Assembly: GCF_024623455.1 (NCBI RefSeq)
Contig: NZ_JANIPJ010000001.1
Location: 434,001-498,000 of the forward strand
DNA from: Paenibacillus soyae
GTDB lineage: Bacteria; Bacillota; Bacilli; Paenibacillales; Paenibacillaceae
Length of the DNA stretch: 64,000 nt
Direction: 5' to 3'
Positions 55,977-64,000 of the stretch are shown in pieces. The notes beneath the pieces were generated by a model. That model was not told the DNA's origin and searched no databases. It saw nothing but the letters and a program-made list of their open reading frames with translations. The position numbers and the translations under genes are program-made. Numbering within the stretch: position 1 is the first letter of the stretch; each line of letters starts with the position of its first letter.

Positions 55977-57296
55977 TTAAGAATGCACATGCGTGAGCTT
56001 ATGGAAGGTCGCCTGGACATAATCCGAGGAGGTGCCTGTGTTGTTCTGGTTGTAAACTCCCGCCTTGAAATACAGATACTTGTTGTTGTAGCCGGACGGA
56101 AGCGTGTATTGCACCGTTGTTGTCGATCCGCCCTCTGGCGTTACCTTGACCGTCATCGTCAGGCCAACGACCTTAATTTCGTAGCTCCACTTCTGCCCAA
56201 GCGCGATACCGTTCGAAGGGTTCAGGCTGGAAGGCCCGCCAATAATATTAACCCAGGTGTTGTTGTTGCTCAGGTCATCCGTGCCGAAATAGATGGCGCC
56301 CTTTGTATCAGTCGGACGTTTGTGGTAATACAGACGAATGGGCTCAGTGTCCGGTCCGTGAATTTGGCCGACAACTACGCGTCCCATCTTAGTGCTGTCG
56401 CCGGTCGTAGAAACCCTGTCGACCTGAAGCGTTGCATTCATCGTGCCGTCAACGCCGCCAGCCTGCGACTTCGTGCTGGAGGACGAGGTGGAGGTGACCC
56501 AGTTGTTGCCCAAGGATGTGGTGCCGGCGGATGGATTCAGCATCTCGCGCAGCTCGGAGCGGGTATACGTGCTGTTGGTCGTTGTGCTGCCCAGATTGGG
56601 CGAGCGGAACACCATGCCGCCATTGCTGGAGCTTGTGTAGAACCAGCTTGGATGCGTATAGCCATTGCTTAGCGAGGAGGGCTGCACTTCGCTGGCATCC
56701 GGAAGCGTAATCTTCCACTTGGTCAAATCGAAATTCCCGCTCGGAGGCAAGGAAGGATTAAGCCCGCCAGTGCCGCCACCGCCAGTGTCTCCGCCGCCGC
56801 CGCTCGATACGGTGCCCCAAATCTCGGTCTCGAGAATGCTGTTCCAATTGTTGACGTTGTTGCCGAAGCCGTTAATACGCACATAGCGGGCCGTGACCGT
56901 CGTGAAATTGTAAACCTCGAGAGCCGCTGTTGTGCCGCTGCTGGTGCCCGCATACACCTGATTCCAGCTGGAGCCGTTCGCGGATACCTGAACATTGAAG
57001 GTGGACTGGCGCTGCGCCCCCTGATGCCAAGCGAGCTTGACGCGTTCAATCGAAGCGGATTGGCCCAGATCATATTGAATCCATTGTCCGTTGCCTTGTG
57101 CAGACCATCGCGTTGTGTAGTTGTTGTCAAGCGTATTGGCGGGAACATTGCCGTCATGGCTGCTGGCCGTAACGGAGGCCACTGGCAGCTCGCTGGCTGC
57201 AAATGCGGCAGGAGATAACGGGATAAGGCCAATCATAAGAACAAGCGCAGTAAGGAAGCCAATCGTTCGCATACGTAGAGACTTTGTTTTTTTCAT
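55977..57296 (-). CDS. Secreted alginate lyase, PL7 family, with discoidin-like (CBM32-type) module
   Basis: A signal peptide (about residues 1-34, ending AFAAS) is followed by an F5/8 type C/CBM32-like module (about 38-161), a Gly-rich linker GGGGDTGGGGTGG, and a PL7 (alginate_lyase2) jelly-roll domain (about 186-439). The three PL7 signatures are all present: RSELR (about 246-250), QIH (about 311-313) and YFKAGVYNQ (about 409-417), with the catalytic Arg, His and Tyr. QIH instead of QVH is often linked to a taste for polyguluronate. AAGGAG lies eight bases before ATG 57296. Confidence 0.92.
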   Translation of the reverse strand: MKKTKSLRMRTIGFLTALVLMIGLIPLSPAAFAASELPVASVTASSHDGNVPANTLDNNYTTRWSAQGNGQWIQYDLGQSASIERVKLAWHQGAQRQSTFNVQVSANGSSWNQVYAGTSSGTTAALEVYNFTTVTARYVRINGFGNNVNNWNSILETEIWGTVSSGGGGDTGGGGTGGLNPSLPPSGNFDLTKWKITLPDASEVQPSSLSNGYTHPSWFYTSSSNGGMVFRSPNLGSTTTNSTYTRSELREMLNPSAGTTSLGNNWVTSTSSSSTKSQAGGVDGTMNATLQVDRVSTTGDSTKMGRVVVGQIHGPDTEPIRLYYHKRPTDTKGAIYFGTDDLSNNNTWVNIIGGPSSLNPSNGIALGQKWSYEIKVVGLTMTVKVTPEGGSTTTVQYTLPSGYNNKYLYFKAGVYNQNNTGTSSDYVQATFHKLTHVHS

Positions 57297-57380
57297 CATA
57301 ACAGCTCCTTCGATAAATTTGGAAAGCGATGACAGGTCAATCATTCTGTGATTCGCTCGTGATGCGATTGCTCTAATTCA

Positions 57381-57394
57381 TAAAAGCGCTTTCA
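57381..57394 (-). promoter_or_regulatory. Candidate CcpA cre site upstream of the PL7 lyase
   Basis: On this strand TGAAAGCGCTTTTA matches the cre consensus TGWAANCGNTNWCA at 13 of 14 positions. It lies about 85 bases before the lyase start and downstream of a TATAGT that could be its -10, a position where CcpA would block transcription. Confidence 0.7.
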
Positions 57395-57501
57395 CCTCCT
57401 TCGGGATTGACTATACATTTTTTTGGGAGCGTTGCCTTGTTGTTTTTTAAGATAACTTGGTAATTATTGCATGATCTAAAAAAAGTACCAGCCAAACAAA
57501 A

Positions 57502-57515
57502 AGTAACCGCTTACA
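57502..57515 (-). promoter_or_regulatory. Second candidate CcpA cre site between the divergent lyase genes
   Basis: On this strand TGTAAGCGGTTACT matches TGWAANCGNTNWCA at 13 of 14 positions. It lies 95 bases before the heparinase-family gene. Confidence 0.65.
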
Positions 57516-57609
57516 GGTTAAGGGATGATAGAAGTATGATATGGGCGAGGCAGGCGCATGCCGGGAGAATGCGCAACCAACTTAATTAACAAGGTAAGGG
57601 GATGATGCA

Positions 57610-60600
57610 GTGCGAGTTACACAATGGAAAAAACCGGTGTCTCTTATGCTGGCGGTTGCCGTAGCTTCGGCGACCTTCTTCATGACGACGGCGACGATCG
57701 ACGCGGATGAGGTCAACTATGAGAGCTATAGCGGCTTTACAACCTCCGAGGTGCCGATCCTTCCGGAGACGGAAGCCCATCCAAGCTTATGGTTCAAGGC
57801 GGATGAGGCGGCCGACGTGTATGACAAACGGAATGCGGACGAATATGCGCTTGAGTTATGGAACAATGTGAAGGGCAGCAAATATTTGGGGGCGGCGCTC
57901 CCAGAGGTGCCGGCGTATCCCAATCCATGCGTCGACAGCCGCTTGCACAGCTACTACGGGGATATGGCCCGAATTGCGAAGTACAACGCGTTTATGTATG
58001 TCATGGAGGGGGCGGAGGAGCATAAGACCGCGGCAATCGATGCACTGCTGCGCGCTTATGACGGACCGATCTACCAATGCGATCCGACCGTGTCGAGCAG
58101 TCCGGTGGATGAAACCTACAGAGGCGTCTGGATTCAAAATTTCGCGGAAGCGTATGATTGGATGCACAGCGAGCTGACGACCGAGCAGGATGCGGCCATC
58201 CGCGCCGCATTTGCCAAAGAAGCGCAGGCGCTTAACGACTACATGTACATATGGGGGCCGCGCCCGCATAATCATCGCTCCAAGCCGGCATGGGGGCTTG
58301 GCACTGCTGCCTTGGCGCTAAGCGGACACGAGGATGCCGAGCAATGGCTTCAAACTGCGCTTGGGGCAGCCAATACGAACACCAAATATTTTTTCAGCTC
58401 GGATGGGGTGTATCGGGAAGGCTCGCAATATTATATTTATTCCCATTTGAATTTCCTCCCGTTCCTCTACCACTACAAGCATGTATCCCAGGTTGATCTG
58501 TTCCCTGTGTACAAACCGGCCTTCATCTGGGAATTCTCCGTTACGAATAACAAAGGGTGGATGCCCAATGTCGAGGATTCCTTTCTAAGACACAACTTCC
58601 TGCAGATGGTTGCCGGCCAATTCGTGAACGACGAGGATACGACACCTCTTCACCCAACTGCGAAATGGGGAAATCTGTTCCAGTGGCGCTACGAGAAGAC
58701 CGATACCGCGCCATGGGGCGGAGAATTCGGCAACAATACGGGTGCCAGCTACGACGATACGATGGATCTCAACAAATATTTGACTTACGATCCGTCCGTG
58801 GAGTCGATCGCACCTACTGGTTCTGCTACTCAGTTCCTGAACGAGGGCGGACAGACCCTATTCCGCAATCATTGGAACGACGACCCTTCCTCCCGCTACC
58901 TGCTGTTCCACGGGCAGGCGGAGATGGACAACCATAATCAGTTCGATCATCTGAGCTTTGTCATTCATGCAGAGAATCAGATGATGGCAAGCGATTCCGG
59001 CTACTCCAAGTCAGCCTACGGGGATGCCGAGCGCCGCAATTGGTACCGTACGGCCAAGGCGCATAACACGGTGACCTTGAATGGGGCGTGGCCGGTTGAT
59101 ACGGCGCAGAACGTAACGCCGGTGTCGCGCTTCGGCATGGACACTGATTTCTTCGACTTCCAGCAGAAGGAAGCGCGATTTATCGCCATTACGAATGATA
59201 CGACCAAAGGGGAAAACCCGCTGCTGTTCCCATCGGACGACGAGAGCACGGGGTATATCAAACGTTCGATTGCGTTCCCGAATCAGGAATACTTCGTGGT
59301 TGCCGACCAGTTAAGCACAAAGGATGGCGAGAACGGCCAATTCGAGCTGTATCTGCATGGCGGACGCGGCACGATGATCGGCGACGGCCATTATCGGGAA
59401 TGGATTTACTCCAAGGATGCGTACGGCACAGCGGCTAAGCTGTCCGCATGGATTCTGTCTGACGAGGCCACGTTGACCAATCATGTTGGTGAAGTGAGCT
59501 ATATCAAGGACGATGCGGCTTCTTTCGGCTATGTGACCGCCCAGAAGCAAGCGGCCAATGCCAGCTTCCTGCAAATCCTGATTCCGAATCCTATTCAGGC
59601 GGACACGCCGGTTGTGACCGATGCAAGCGACGAGAACCGCACAGGCGGAACCGTAGCCATGAATGGCAATCTGGATACGTACCTGGTGCAAAACGATGCC
59701 TCGATGACGGAAGTGGGCGATCTGAGCTCCGATGCTGAATTCGGTTATGTGCGCCATAACGGCTGGGTGCAGCAATATGCGATGAAGCAGGGTACCTCCA
59801 TCAGCTATGGCGAAGAGCTGCTGGCCGCTTCCAGCGCGCCTGTTGCGCTTGCCTTGGATGTGTCGGAGCGAGAGCGTCACAGCGGCTATATTACCTCTGC
59901 CTCTGAAGGGTATACGGTGCAGCTGCTTGTACCGGATGGCAAGACGGTCGCTTCGGCCAGTCTGGCTGGAGAAGCGGTGATAGCTTCTGAAGCGAACGGC
60001 TACGTCACGCTTGCCCTGTCCGGCAGCGGCGAGTTGGAAATCCAATATGTCGATGAGGGAGCGGGGGACGTGACCGCGCCGCTGGCGATTACGGATGTGA
60101 ATGCCGTGAATGAAGGAGCGAACGCGGCGATCGTGTCATGGACTGCGCCTGCCGATGCGAATACAGGCGATGCCGTTAGCTTCTATGACGTGCGGTACAG
60201 CGTGACGCCGATTACGGAGCAGAATTGGAGTCAAGCCAGTCAAGCAGCTGGAGAGCCTGTGCCAGGCGCGCCCGGTACACAAGAATCGATGGTTCTTGGC
60301 GGGTTAAGCGCAGGGACGACCTATTATGTAGCGGTTAAATCCGGTGATGCGGCACGCAACGTCTCCGCTTTGTCCAATGCGGCCTCCGTGACGACGGCTT
60401 CGGCGGATGACGTCATCGCCCCAGCGGCGATTACAGACCTGACGCTTGCTTCGGTCTCCTCAAGCACAGCGAGTCTGACCTGGAGCGCGCCAGGAGATGA
60501 CGGCTACAAAGGAACGGCAGCGTCGTACGATCTCCGTTACAGCACATCGCCGATCGACGAGGCAAGCTGGAGCCAGGCTGTTCAAGTGCAAGGAGAACCG

Positions 60601-61491
60601 GCGCCATTATCTGTCGGCACCGGGCAAGGCATGACGATTGAAGGGCTGAAGCCGGGTCTAACGTATTTCTTCGCCATTCGTTCATCCGATGAAGCGGACA
60701 ACATTTCTTCGGTGTCCAATCTCCTATTCGTGCCGCTGCTGGATGATCCAGCTGCCGAGAAGCTGCAAGCCGCTCAGGTGACGGCGAGCGCAGATGATGG
60801 CAATGTGCCTTCGAACACAGTGGACGGCGATATGACAACACGCTGGTCCGCGAAGTCCGAGAACGGGGAAGGACAATGGATCGCTTACGATCTGGGCGAG
60901 CTTTATCAGGTTGATTATGTGAAGCTGGCCTGGAGCTCCGGGCATCTCCGGCAAACGAAATTTGCCATTGAAGCTTCCGTCGACGGCAAGCGCTGGAGCA
61001 CCGTGACCGAACCGGCATGGTCCAGCGGCAAAACCGAGAAGCTGGAGGCTTATGAAGCGGGCGTGATGGCGAGGTATATCCGAATTGTCGGTTACGGCAA
61101 TACAGCCAGCGGATGGAACAGTCTGCTGGAGACGGAGATTTTCGGCAGGCATGCGACAGACGCGCCTCCGGTGCTGCTGAGCAATGTGGAGCTGAAGGAT
61201 CGCAGCGGAGCCGCGATCTCGAGCGTTGACGGTCAAGCATTTGTCCAGGTCGAAGCTGTGATAACCAATACGCGGCATGAATCGCAGGAGGCGGCTCTAA
61301 CCGTTGGGGTCTATGATCAGCAAGGCAGACTGCTAAGCACTTTGTTTATCAGCGGGTTCTTGAACGGACTGGCCAGCGAAACGATTAGCGCTGAGCTTGA
61401 ATTGCCTTCCGGGGCGGATTCCATCAAGCTGTTCGCCTGGGATTCATGGGATGGGATGACGCCGTTGTCCGAAGCGTTCCAAATTGATTAA
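57610..61491 (+). CDS. Large secreted heparinase II/III-family polysaccharide lyase with FN3 and discoidin-like modules
   Basis: A signal peptide (about residues 1-32) precedes an alpha/alpha toroid (about 55-400, HNHRSKPAWGLG and DGVYREGSQYYIYSHLNF) and the heparinase II/III beta-sandwich (about 400-800, GQAEMDNHNQFDHLSF). Then come two fibronectin type III modules (about 820-910 and 936-1035), a CBM32-like module (about 1052-1180) and a C-terminal domain. Heparinase-fold families include exo-alginate lyases (PL15, PL17, PL39); context with PL7 and KDG enzymes points to alginate, but the exact family is not decided. GTG 57610 follows AAGGTAAGGGG. Confidence 0.82.
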   Translation: MRVTQWKKPVSLMLAVAVASATFFMTTATIDADEVNYESYSGFTTSEVPILPETEAHPSLWFKADEAADVYDKRNADEYALELWNNVKGSKYLGAALPEVPAYPNPCVDSRLHSYYGDMARIAKYNAFMYVMEGAEEHKTAAIDALLRAYDGPIYQCDPTVSSSPVDETYRGVWIQNFAEAYDWMHSELTTEQDAAIRAAFAKEAQALNDYMYIWGPRPHNHRSKPAWGLGTAALALSGHEDAEQWLQTALGAANTNTKYFFSSDGVYREGSQYYIYSHLNFLPFLYHYKHVSQVDLFPVYKPAFIWEFSVTNNKGWMPNVEDSFLRHNFLQMVAGQFVNDEDTTPLHPTAKWGNLFQWRYEKTDTAPWGGEFGNNTGASYDDTMDLNKYLTYDPSVESIAPTGSATQFLNEGGQTLFRNHWNDDPSSRYLLFHGQAEMDNHNQFDHLSFVIHAENQMMASDSGYSKSAYGDAERRNWYRTAKAHNTVTLNGAWPVDTAQNVTPVSRFGMDTDFFDFQQKEARFIAITNDTTKGENPLLFPSDDESTGYIKRSIAFPNQEYFVVADQLSTKDGENGQFELYLHGGRGTMIGDGHYREWIYSKDAYGTAAKLSAWILSDEATLTNHVGEVSYIKDDAASFGYVTAQKQAANASFLQILIPNPIQADTPVVTDASDENRTGGTVAMNGNLDTYLVQNDASMTEVGDLSSDAEFGYVRHNGWVQQYAMKQGTSISYGEELLAASSAPVALALDVSERERHSGYITSASEGYTVQLLVPDGKTVASASLAGEAVIASEANGYVTLALSGSGELEIQYVDEGAGDVTAPLAITDVNAVNEGANAAIVSWTAPADANTGDAVSFYDVRYSVTPITEQNWSQASQAAGEPVPGAPGTQESMVLGGLSAGTTYYVAVKSGDAARNVSALSNAASVTTASADDVIAPAAITDLTLASVSSSTASLTWSAPGDDGYKGTAASYDLRYSTSPIDEASWSQAVQVQGEPAPLSVGTGQGMTIEGLKPGLTYFFAIRSSDEADNISSVSNLLFVPLLDDPAAEKLQAAQVTASADDGNVPSNTVDGDMTTRWSAKSENGEGQWIAYDLGELYQVDYVKLAWSSGHLRQTKFAIEASVDGKRWSTVTEPAWSSGKTEKLEAYEAGVMARYIRIVGYGNTASGWNSLLETEIFGRHATDAPPVLLSNVELKDRSGAAISSVDGQAFVQVEAVITNTRHESQEAALTVGVYDQQGRLLSTLFISGFLNGLASETISAELELPSGADSIKLFAWDSWDGMTPLSEAFQID

Positions 61492-61516
61492 GCGGATATG
61501 AAGGAGGGACCAAACA

Positions 61517-64000
61517 ATGAAGAAAATTCAAGTTCGGAGAAGCACGAGCTTGCTGCTGGTTCTGGCCATGCTGCTGGCATGTGTTCCTTACATGGCGGGG
61601 ATCACCCATGCAGCCGCATCTAAGCTTTCCGTAATAGCCGTTACGGCAAGCGGGCATGACGGGAATTTCCCGGACAATACATTGGACGACAATCTGGAGA
61701 CGAGATGGTCTGCTCAGGGCAGCGGTCAGTGGATTGCTTATCAGCTGGACAGCGCGCAAGAGGTCGGTTATCTCGGCATCGCGTTCGTCAAGGGCGACCA
61801 GAGACAAACAACGGTAAGTATCGAAGCCTCCCAGGACGGTACGAACTGGACCGAGGTGCTGGGACAGACCATAAGCTCCGGCGCGACGATCGGCTTGGAA
61901 GCGTTCGATATGGCCGATACAACGGCGTCTTATATCCGGATTACGGGTTACGGCAACACGAGTAACGATTGGAATAGTATCTCGGTGGTCCATCTTTATG
62001 CGCCTCAGCCGGATGGTTCCACGCCTCTGCAGGAGCTGCAGCCTCCGCCAGCCGAGGAGAGAGAGGATGTCACCTACACACAGCCTGGCATGGTGAATCC
62101 GGATGGCTCCGCGCATGTCATTCATACGCCGAATGCGGTGACGGGGGAAACGCTGAACGTAGAGGCTTACGGCGCCGATCCGCAGGACAACGGGCAGGAT
62201 GATCTGCCTGCCATCCTTGCCGCATTGGAAGCGGCTGAAGCCGGCGACGAGGTATACCTGCCTAACGGCACCTACAACTTGAACAGTACACTTGCAACGG
62301 ACGGCACTTCCCATATCGCTCTGAAATCGGGCGTTAATCTGCGCGGTGAAAGCAGGGAGAATGTCAAGCTGGTATCCAGTCTGGCAGCGCAGCAGAACGG
62401 CAAGGTGATGAACGCCTTCGGCAAACACGATATCCGAATATCCGACTTGACGATTACGTTCAACTTTACCGGCTCATATTCCACGGATCATACGATCAAC
62501 AATCCGTCGGCGGCGGGTCCGGATTATGGTATCTACATTGCGGACGGCATTGGGCGCGTCCCCTCCTATAATATGACAATCGACAATGTTATCGTGGAGA
62601 ATTTCCGTAAAATGGGCGTGCGGATCGAGAACAGCCGGGATATCGTCGTGACGAACTCCCTCTTCCGCAATGCGACGGACGTTGGAGGAGGCGGAGCGGG
62701 ATACGGCGTATCGATTCAAGGCACCGTGAAGACGGACCGCAGCGGATATGCCAACGACACGATCTACAATGTCGTTCAGAATTCCGAGTTCATCGGCCCG
62801 CATATTCGTCATGGCGTGCTGCTGCAATATTATGCGCACAACAATCTTGTGACGGGCAATACGCTTACGGGAACGGTGCTTGACGCGATCGATCTTCATG
62901 GCGAAGACGAATATTTGAACATGATTGAACAGAATACGATCAGCGATATTCCGAAGGGTGCAGCCATCGCGCTCGGCAACACGGGCGGAACGGCGCCGTC
63001 CAATCACGACAACTCCGGCCCTGGGAACGTCATAGCAAACAACACAATCACGAACGCCAGGGAAGGCATTAAGGTGCATATGGGCAGTCCGGACACGGTA
63101 ATTGAGAACAATACGATCCAGAACACCGTTAGTCCTGATGGCGCCAAGGGCATTCTGCTCATGAACGCACCCGGCACGATCGTCAGGTCTAATCTCATTA
63201 CAGGCAATACGGCTTCCGGGTTTTGGGGCATCTCGCTGGAGCAGGATCCGGGCGACTCGAACGCCGCACAGGCCGGCGCTGGGGAGCCGGATGACATCTT
63301 GATTACCGGAAATACCATTACGAATAATACGGGCGGCATTCGGATTCACGCGGGCACGAATATTAACGTGGATGACACGAATGTCGTCGCGGACAATACC
63401 TTCGCCAATATGCAGGATACCCGCTCGCAAGAACCGACTCCAACTGATCCGCCCGGGGGCGGGGAGGAAGGCGGCGTTGATGGAGAGACGATAGAGCTCA
63501 CGGCGATCGCGGATTCTTTTATCAGAGACGGCATTTATGCCAATGACAATTATGGTGACGCTACCAAGCTGAAGGTCAAAGAGAGAGCTGCCGGCAACGA
63601 CTTCCGCAGACAAGCGATCATGAAATTTGATCTGTCGGATCTAGAAGGGGACGTCAGACGCGCGACATTGAAGTTCTACAATGTGAATCTGGAGACCGCG
63701 ACGGGCACGGCCGGCGGCTATCAGATTCAGGCCATTGGCATTGAAGATGGCTGGGAGGAAGGAACCGTTACATTCGCAAATGCGCCAACGGGCTCAGCGG
63801 TTTCCAGTCCGGTTAAGGTAGAGGGAGATGCACAATACGTTGAGCTGAACGTCAGCGAATTTGTCAAAAACCAGCAGGATGCCTACGTCAGCTTCCGAGT
63901 TGCCGGCGTAGAGGATAACTTGGGCTCGGACTTTGCGTCGAAGGAAAATGATCTGACGAAGCCTCCTGTCCTGGAGATTGTGCTGGAGGGGCAAGAGGAG
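61517..64000 (+). CDS. Secreted parallel beta-helix protein with discoidin-like and CBM96-like modules (3' end outside window)
   Basis: The frame is open from ATG 61517 (AAGGAGGG upstream) to the window end, at least 828 residues. A signal peptide (about 1-34), a CBM32-like module (about 36-160), a pectate-lyase-3-like beta-helix entry (NVEAYGADPQDNGQDD near 212), repeated PbH1 rungs (NNTITNAREGIKVHM, NNTIQNTV, GNTITNNTGGIRIHAG), a Pro/Gly linker, then a domain (about 656-826) beginning ADSFIRDGIYANDNYGD and RQAIMKFDLSDLEG, the CBM96/DNRLR type often joined to alginate-active enzymes. Lyase activity is inferred. Confidence 0.85.
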   Translation, partial: MKKIQVRRSTSLLLVLAMLLACVPYMAGITHAAASKLSVIAVTASGHDGNFPDNTLDDNLETRWSAQGSGQWIAYQLDSAQEVGYLGIAFVKGDQRQTTVSIEASQDGTNWTEVLGQTISSGATIGLEAFDMADTTASYIRITGYGNTSNDWNSISVVHLYAPQPDGSTPLQELQPPPAEEREDVTYTQPGMVNPDGSAHVIHTPNAVTGETLNVEAYGADPQDNGQDDLPAILAALEAAEAGDEVYLPNGTYNLNSTLATDGTSHIALKSGVNLRGESRENVKLVSSLAAQQNGKVMNAFGKHDIRISDLTITFNFTGSYSTDHTINNPSAAGPDYGIYIADGIGRVPSYNMTIDNVIVENFRKMGVRIENSRDIVVTNSLFRNATDVGGGGAGYGVSIQGTVKTDRSGYANDTIYNVVQNSEFIGPHIRHGVLLQYYAHNNLVTGNTLTGTVLDAIDLHGEDEYLNMIEQNTISDIPKGAAIALGNTGGTAPSNHDNSGPGNVIANNTITNAREGIKVHMGSPDTVIENNTIQNTVSPDGAKGILLMNAPGTIVRSNLITGNTASGFWGISLEQDPGDSNAAQAGAGEPDDILITGNTITNNTGGIRIHAGTNINVDDTNVVADNTFANMQDTRSQEPTPTDPPGGGEEGGVDGETIELTAIADSFIRDGIYANDNYGDATKLKVKERAAGNDFRRQAIMKFDLSDLEGDVRRATLKFYNVNLETATGTAGGYQIQAIGIEDGWEEGTVTFANAPTGSAVSSPVKVEGDAQYVELNVSEFVKNQQDAYVSFRVAGVEDNLGSDFASKENDLTKPPVLEIVLEGQEE

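Noticed and set aside
55768..55977. 69-codon frame between kdgK and the PL7 lyase
   Set aside because: It is made of the two hairpins after the lyase gene and has no homology or ribosome binding site.
61424..62428. 334-codon antisense frame at the junction of the two large lyase genes
   Set aside because: It overlaps two real genes and shows no domain or start signal.
62474..63613. 379-codon antisense frame over the beta-helix gene
   Set aside because: The forward frame codes a signal peptide and ordered domains; the antisense frame is a shadow.

Overview
The window is from the chromosome of a spore-forming member of the Paenibacillaceae (Paenibacillus/Cohnella type). Grounds: most genes are GC-rich, the sporulation genes spoIVFA/spoIVFB, spo0B, bofC, spoVB, a SafA-like protein and a SpoIID-domain protein are present, and the conserved Gram-positive order maf-radC-mreBCD-minCD-rodA, rplU-prp-rpmA-spo0B-obg, ruvCAB-queA-tgt-yajC-secDF-recJ-apt-relA-dtd-hisS-aspS is intact. 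The species cannot be named from this sequence alone.

Positions 1-46,320 are core chromosome. 1-6,126: cell shape and division (maf end, radC, mreBCD, minCD, rodA), closed by a strong terminator. 6,166-9,409: spoIVFA/spoIVFB (pro-sigma-K processing) and RNase G. 9,435-12,867: rplU-prp-rpmA, where Prp trims the N-terminal extension of L27, then spo0B-obg. 12,879-17,530: pheB-hom-thrB-pheA-ilvE. 17,774-21,060: a long LysM protein of SafA type with an 11-copy 36-bp tandem repeat, then bofC. 21,127-28,092: ruvCAB, a SpoIID-domain protein, queA, tgt, yajC. 28,097-33,699: a small membrane protein, a DUF421 protein, spoVB, comN, secD and secF. 33,711-45,818: an intergenic repeat cluster, a stand-alone cation-transporter dimerization domain, recJ, apt, relA, dtd, a T-box leader, hisS, aspS, tcdA, a VOC protein and a methyltransferase.

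At 46,320 the core gene rarA is cut after about 143 codons, in the middle of its AAA+ domain, and the sequence changes to AT-rich DNA. The rest of the window is accessory. 46,320-49,505 carries an XRE-type regulator divergent from a coupled pair of unknown genes, a zinc-ribbon protein and two further orphans. 49,571-50,028 is a decayed ROK-family gene. 50,294-53,484 is a four-gene transposon (DUF6431, DDE transposase, AAA+ ATPase, DUF5348) with candidate TGTCC-headed ends. 54,094-64,000 is an alginate-type utilisation locus: KDPG aldolase and KDG kinase, a secreted PL7 alginate lyase, a secreted heparinase II/III-family lyase and a secreted beta-helix protein with a CBM96-like domain that runs off the window.

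The logic of the last block is that secreted lyases bearing discoidin-like binding modules cut the polymer to unsaturated uronates. After reduction to 2-keto-3-deoxygluconate (reductase not in the window), KdgK and the aldolase yield pyruvate and glyceraldehyde-3-phosphate. Two near-consensus CcpA cre sites lie between the divergent lyase genes and suggest catabolite control. No tRNA, rRNA or CRISPR array was seen.
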